Shown here: piece by piece, positions 32,374 to 32,712 of the stretch
Layout of the letters: each line of letters starts with the position of its first letter
How positions within the stretch are numbered: the first letter of the stretch is position 1
DNA from: Proteobacteria bacterium UBA5122
Lineage (GTDB): Bacteria; Pseudomonadota; Gammaproteobacteria; Tenderiales; Tenderiaceae
Reading direction: 5' to 3'
Length of the DNA: 32,712 nt
NCBI GenBank assembly: GCA_002415485.1
Contig: DHYU01000039.1
Location: forward strand, 8,367 to 41,078
Program-made: the position numbers and the translations under genes
Notes under the pieces: generated by a model
What the model saw: only the letters and a program-made list of their open reading frames with translations
Databases searched by the model: none
Told to the model about the DNA's origin: nothing

Positions 32374-32712
32374 TTACTCAACCGCCTGCACCCGGCGCGT
32401 GATACCACACAGCAGCTCGTAAGGAATGGTGGTGGCGCGCTGGGCGATTTGATCAACCGCCAACCCCTCGCCCCACAGTGTGACCTCATCTCCGATGGCA
32501 GCCTGCGGGCAATCGCGCAGATCGACACAGATGGTATCCATCGACACCCGGCCGACCAGCCGCGCATGACCGTCACCAACCCGCACCGGCGTGCCGGCCT
32601 CGGCGTGACGCGGATAACCGTCGCCATAACCGCAGGCCACGACGCCGACCTTCATCGACTCCGGGCAACGCCAGCTGGCGCCATAACCGATCGGTTCACC
32701 GGCTGCGAATTG
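32374..32712 (-). CDS. alr: Alanine racemase, 5' part missing
   Basis: The last 112 residues of alanine racemase, which makes D-alanine for peptidoglycan with PLP; the start is beyond the right edge. The frame is open to base 32712. The C-terminal beta domain has the catalytic tyrosine region CGYGDGYPRHAEAG and the substrate-side motif GRVSMDTICVDL, followed by IGDEVTLWGEG and TIPYELLCGI, all usual for Alr. No other feature of the gene can be seen. Confidence 0.94.
   Translation of the reverse strand, partial: QFAAGEPIGYGASWRCPESMKVGVVACGYGDGYPRHAEAGTPVRVGDGHARLVGRVSMDTICVDLRDCPQAAIGDEVTLWGEGLAVDQIAQRATTIPYELLCGITRRVQAVE

Overview
The window looks like chromosomal DNA of a respiring gammaproteobacterium. 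Nearly every gene is of housekeeping or respiratory type and is closest in kind to gammaproteobacterial families: rpoE-rseA-rseB, nadB, ygfZ, sdhCDAB-sdhE, an RF2 gene with the +1 frameshift, an rpfE-type gene beside recJ, and a cbb3 oxidase cluster. There are no tRNAs, rRNAs, insertion sequences, phage genes or CRISPR arrays. Family names come from motifs and recall, not from database searches, and the genus cannot be fixed.

Layout. (1) 1-1877, minus strand: rpoE-rseA-rseB(partial), with a sigma-E-like promoter at 1915-1942. (2) 2053-3654: nadB on the plus strand, facing the ygfX end of a minus-strand operon sdhC-sdhD-sdhA-sdhB-sdhE-ygfX (7588-3671) whose genes overlap by 1-35 nt. (3) Plus strand 7705-10525: ygfZ and two tandem HDOD proteins; the ygfZ and sdhC promoters are interlocked. 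(4) 10681-13487: a TonB-dependent receptor and a DUF4198-type periplasmic protein, a probable metal-uptake pair. (5) Minus strand 19045-13518: rpfE-like, recJ, prfB and lysS, ending in a terminator. (6) 19121-20100: a SCO1/SenC copper chaperone converging on a small unknown gene, then an AT-rich, gene-poor 540 bp. (7) 20644-24482: a c5-type cytochrome, ccoN, ccoO, ccoQ, ccoP and an unlisted 36-residue membrane peptide. (8) 24731-28403: ccoG, an unknown periplasmic protein, a TauE/SafE-type membrane protein with a histidine-rich tail, an unknown two-helix membrane protein and a 32-residue membrane peptide. (9) Minus strand 32712-28405: alr (partial), fixH/ccoH, ccoI, ccoS and an unknown four-helix membrane protein, converging on region 8.

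How the genes work together. Sdh feeds electrons to quinone, and SdhE flavinylates SdhA. The c-type cytochrome can feed the cbb3 oxidase CcoNOQP. CcoG (copper reduction), CcoI (copper P-type ATPase), CcoH, CcoS and SCO1 serve oxidase copper loading and assembly. The oxidase and assembly genes form two facing arms instead of the usual single ccoNOQP-GHIS line. The arms contain at least five uncharacterised membrane or periplasmic proteins, two of them microproteins. These are the best candidates in the window for something undescribed: extra subunits or assembly factors of the cbb3 oxidase.
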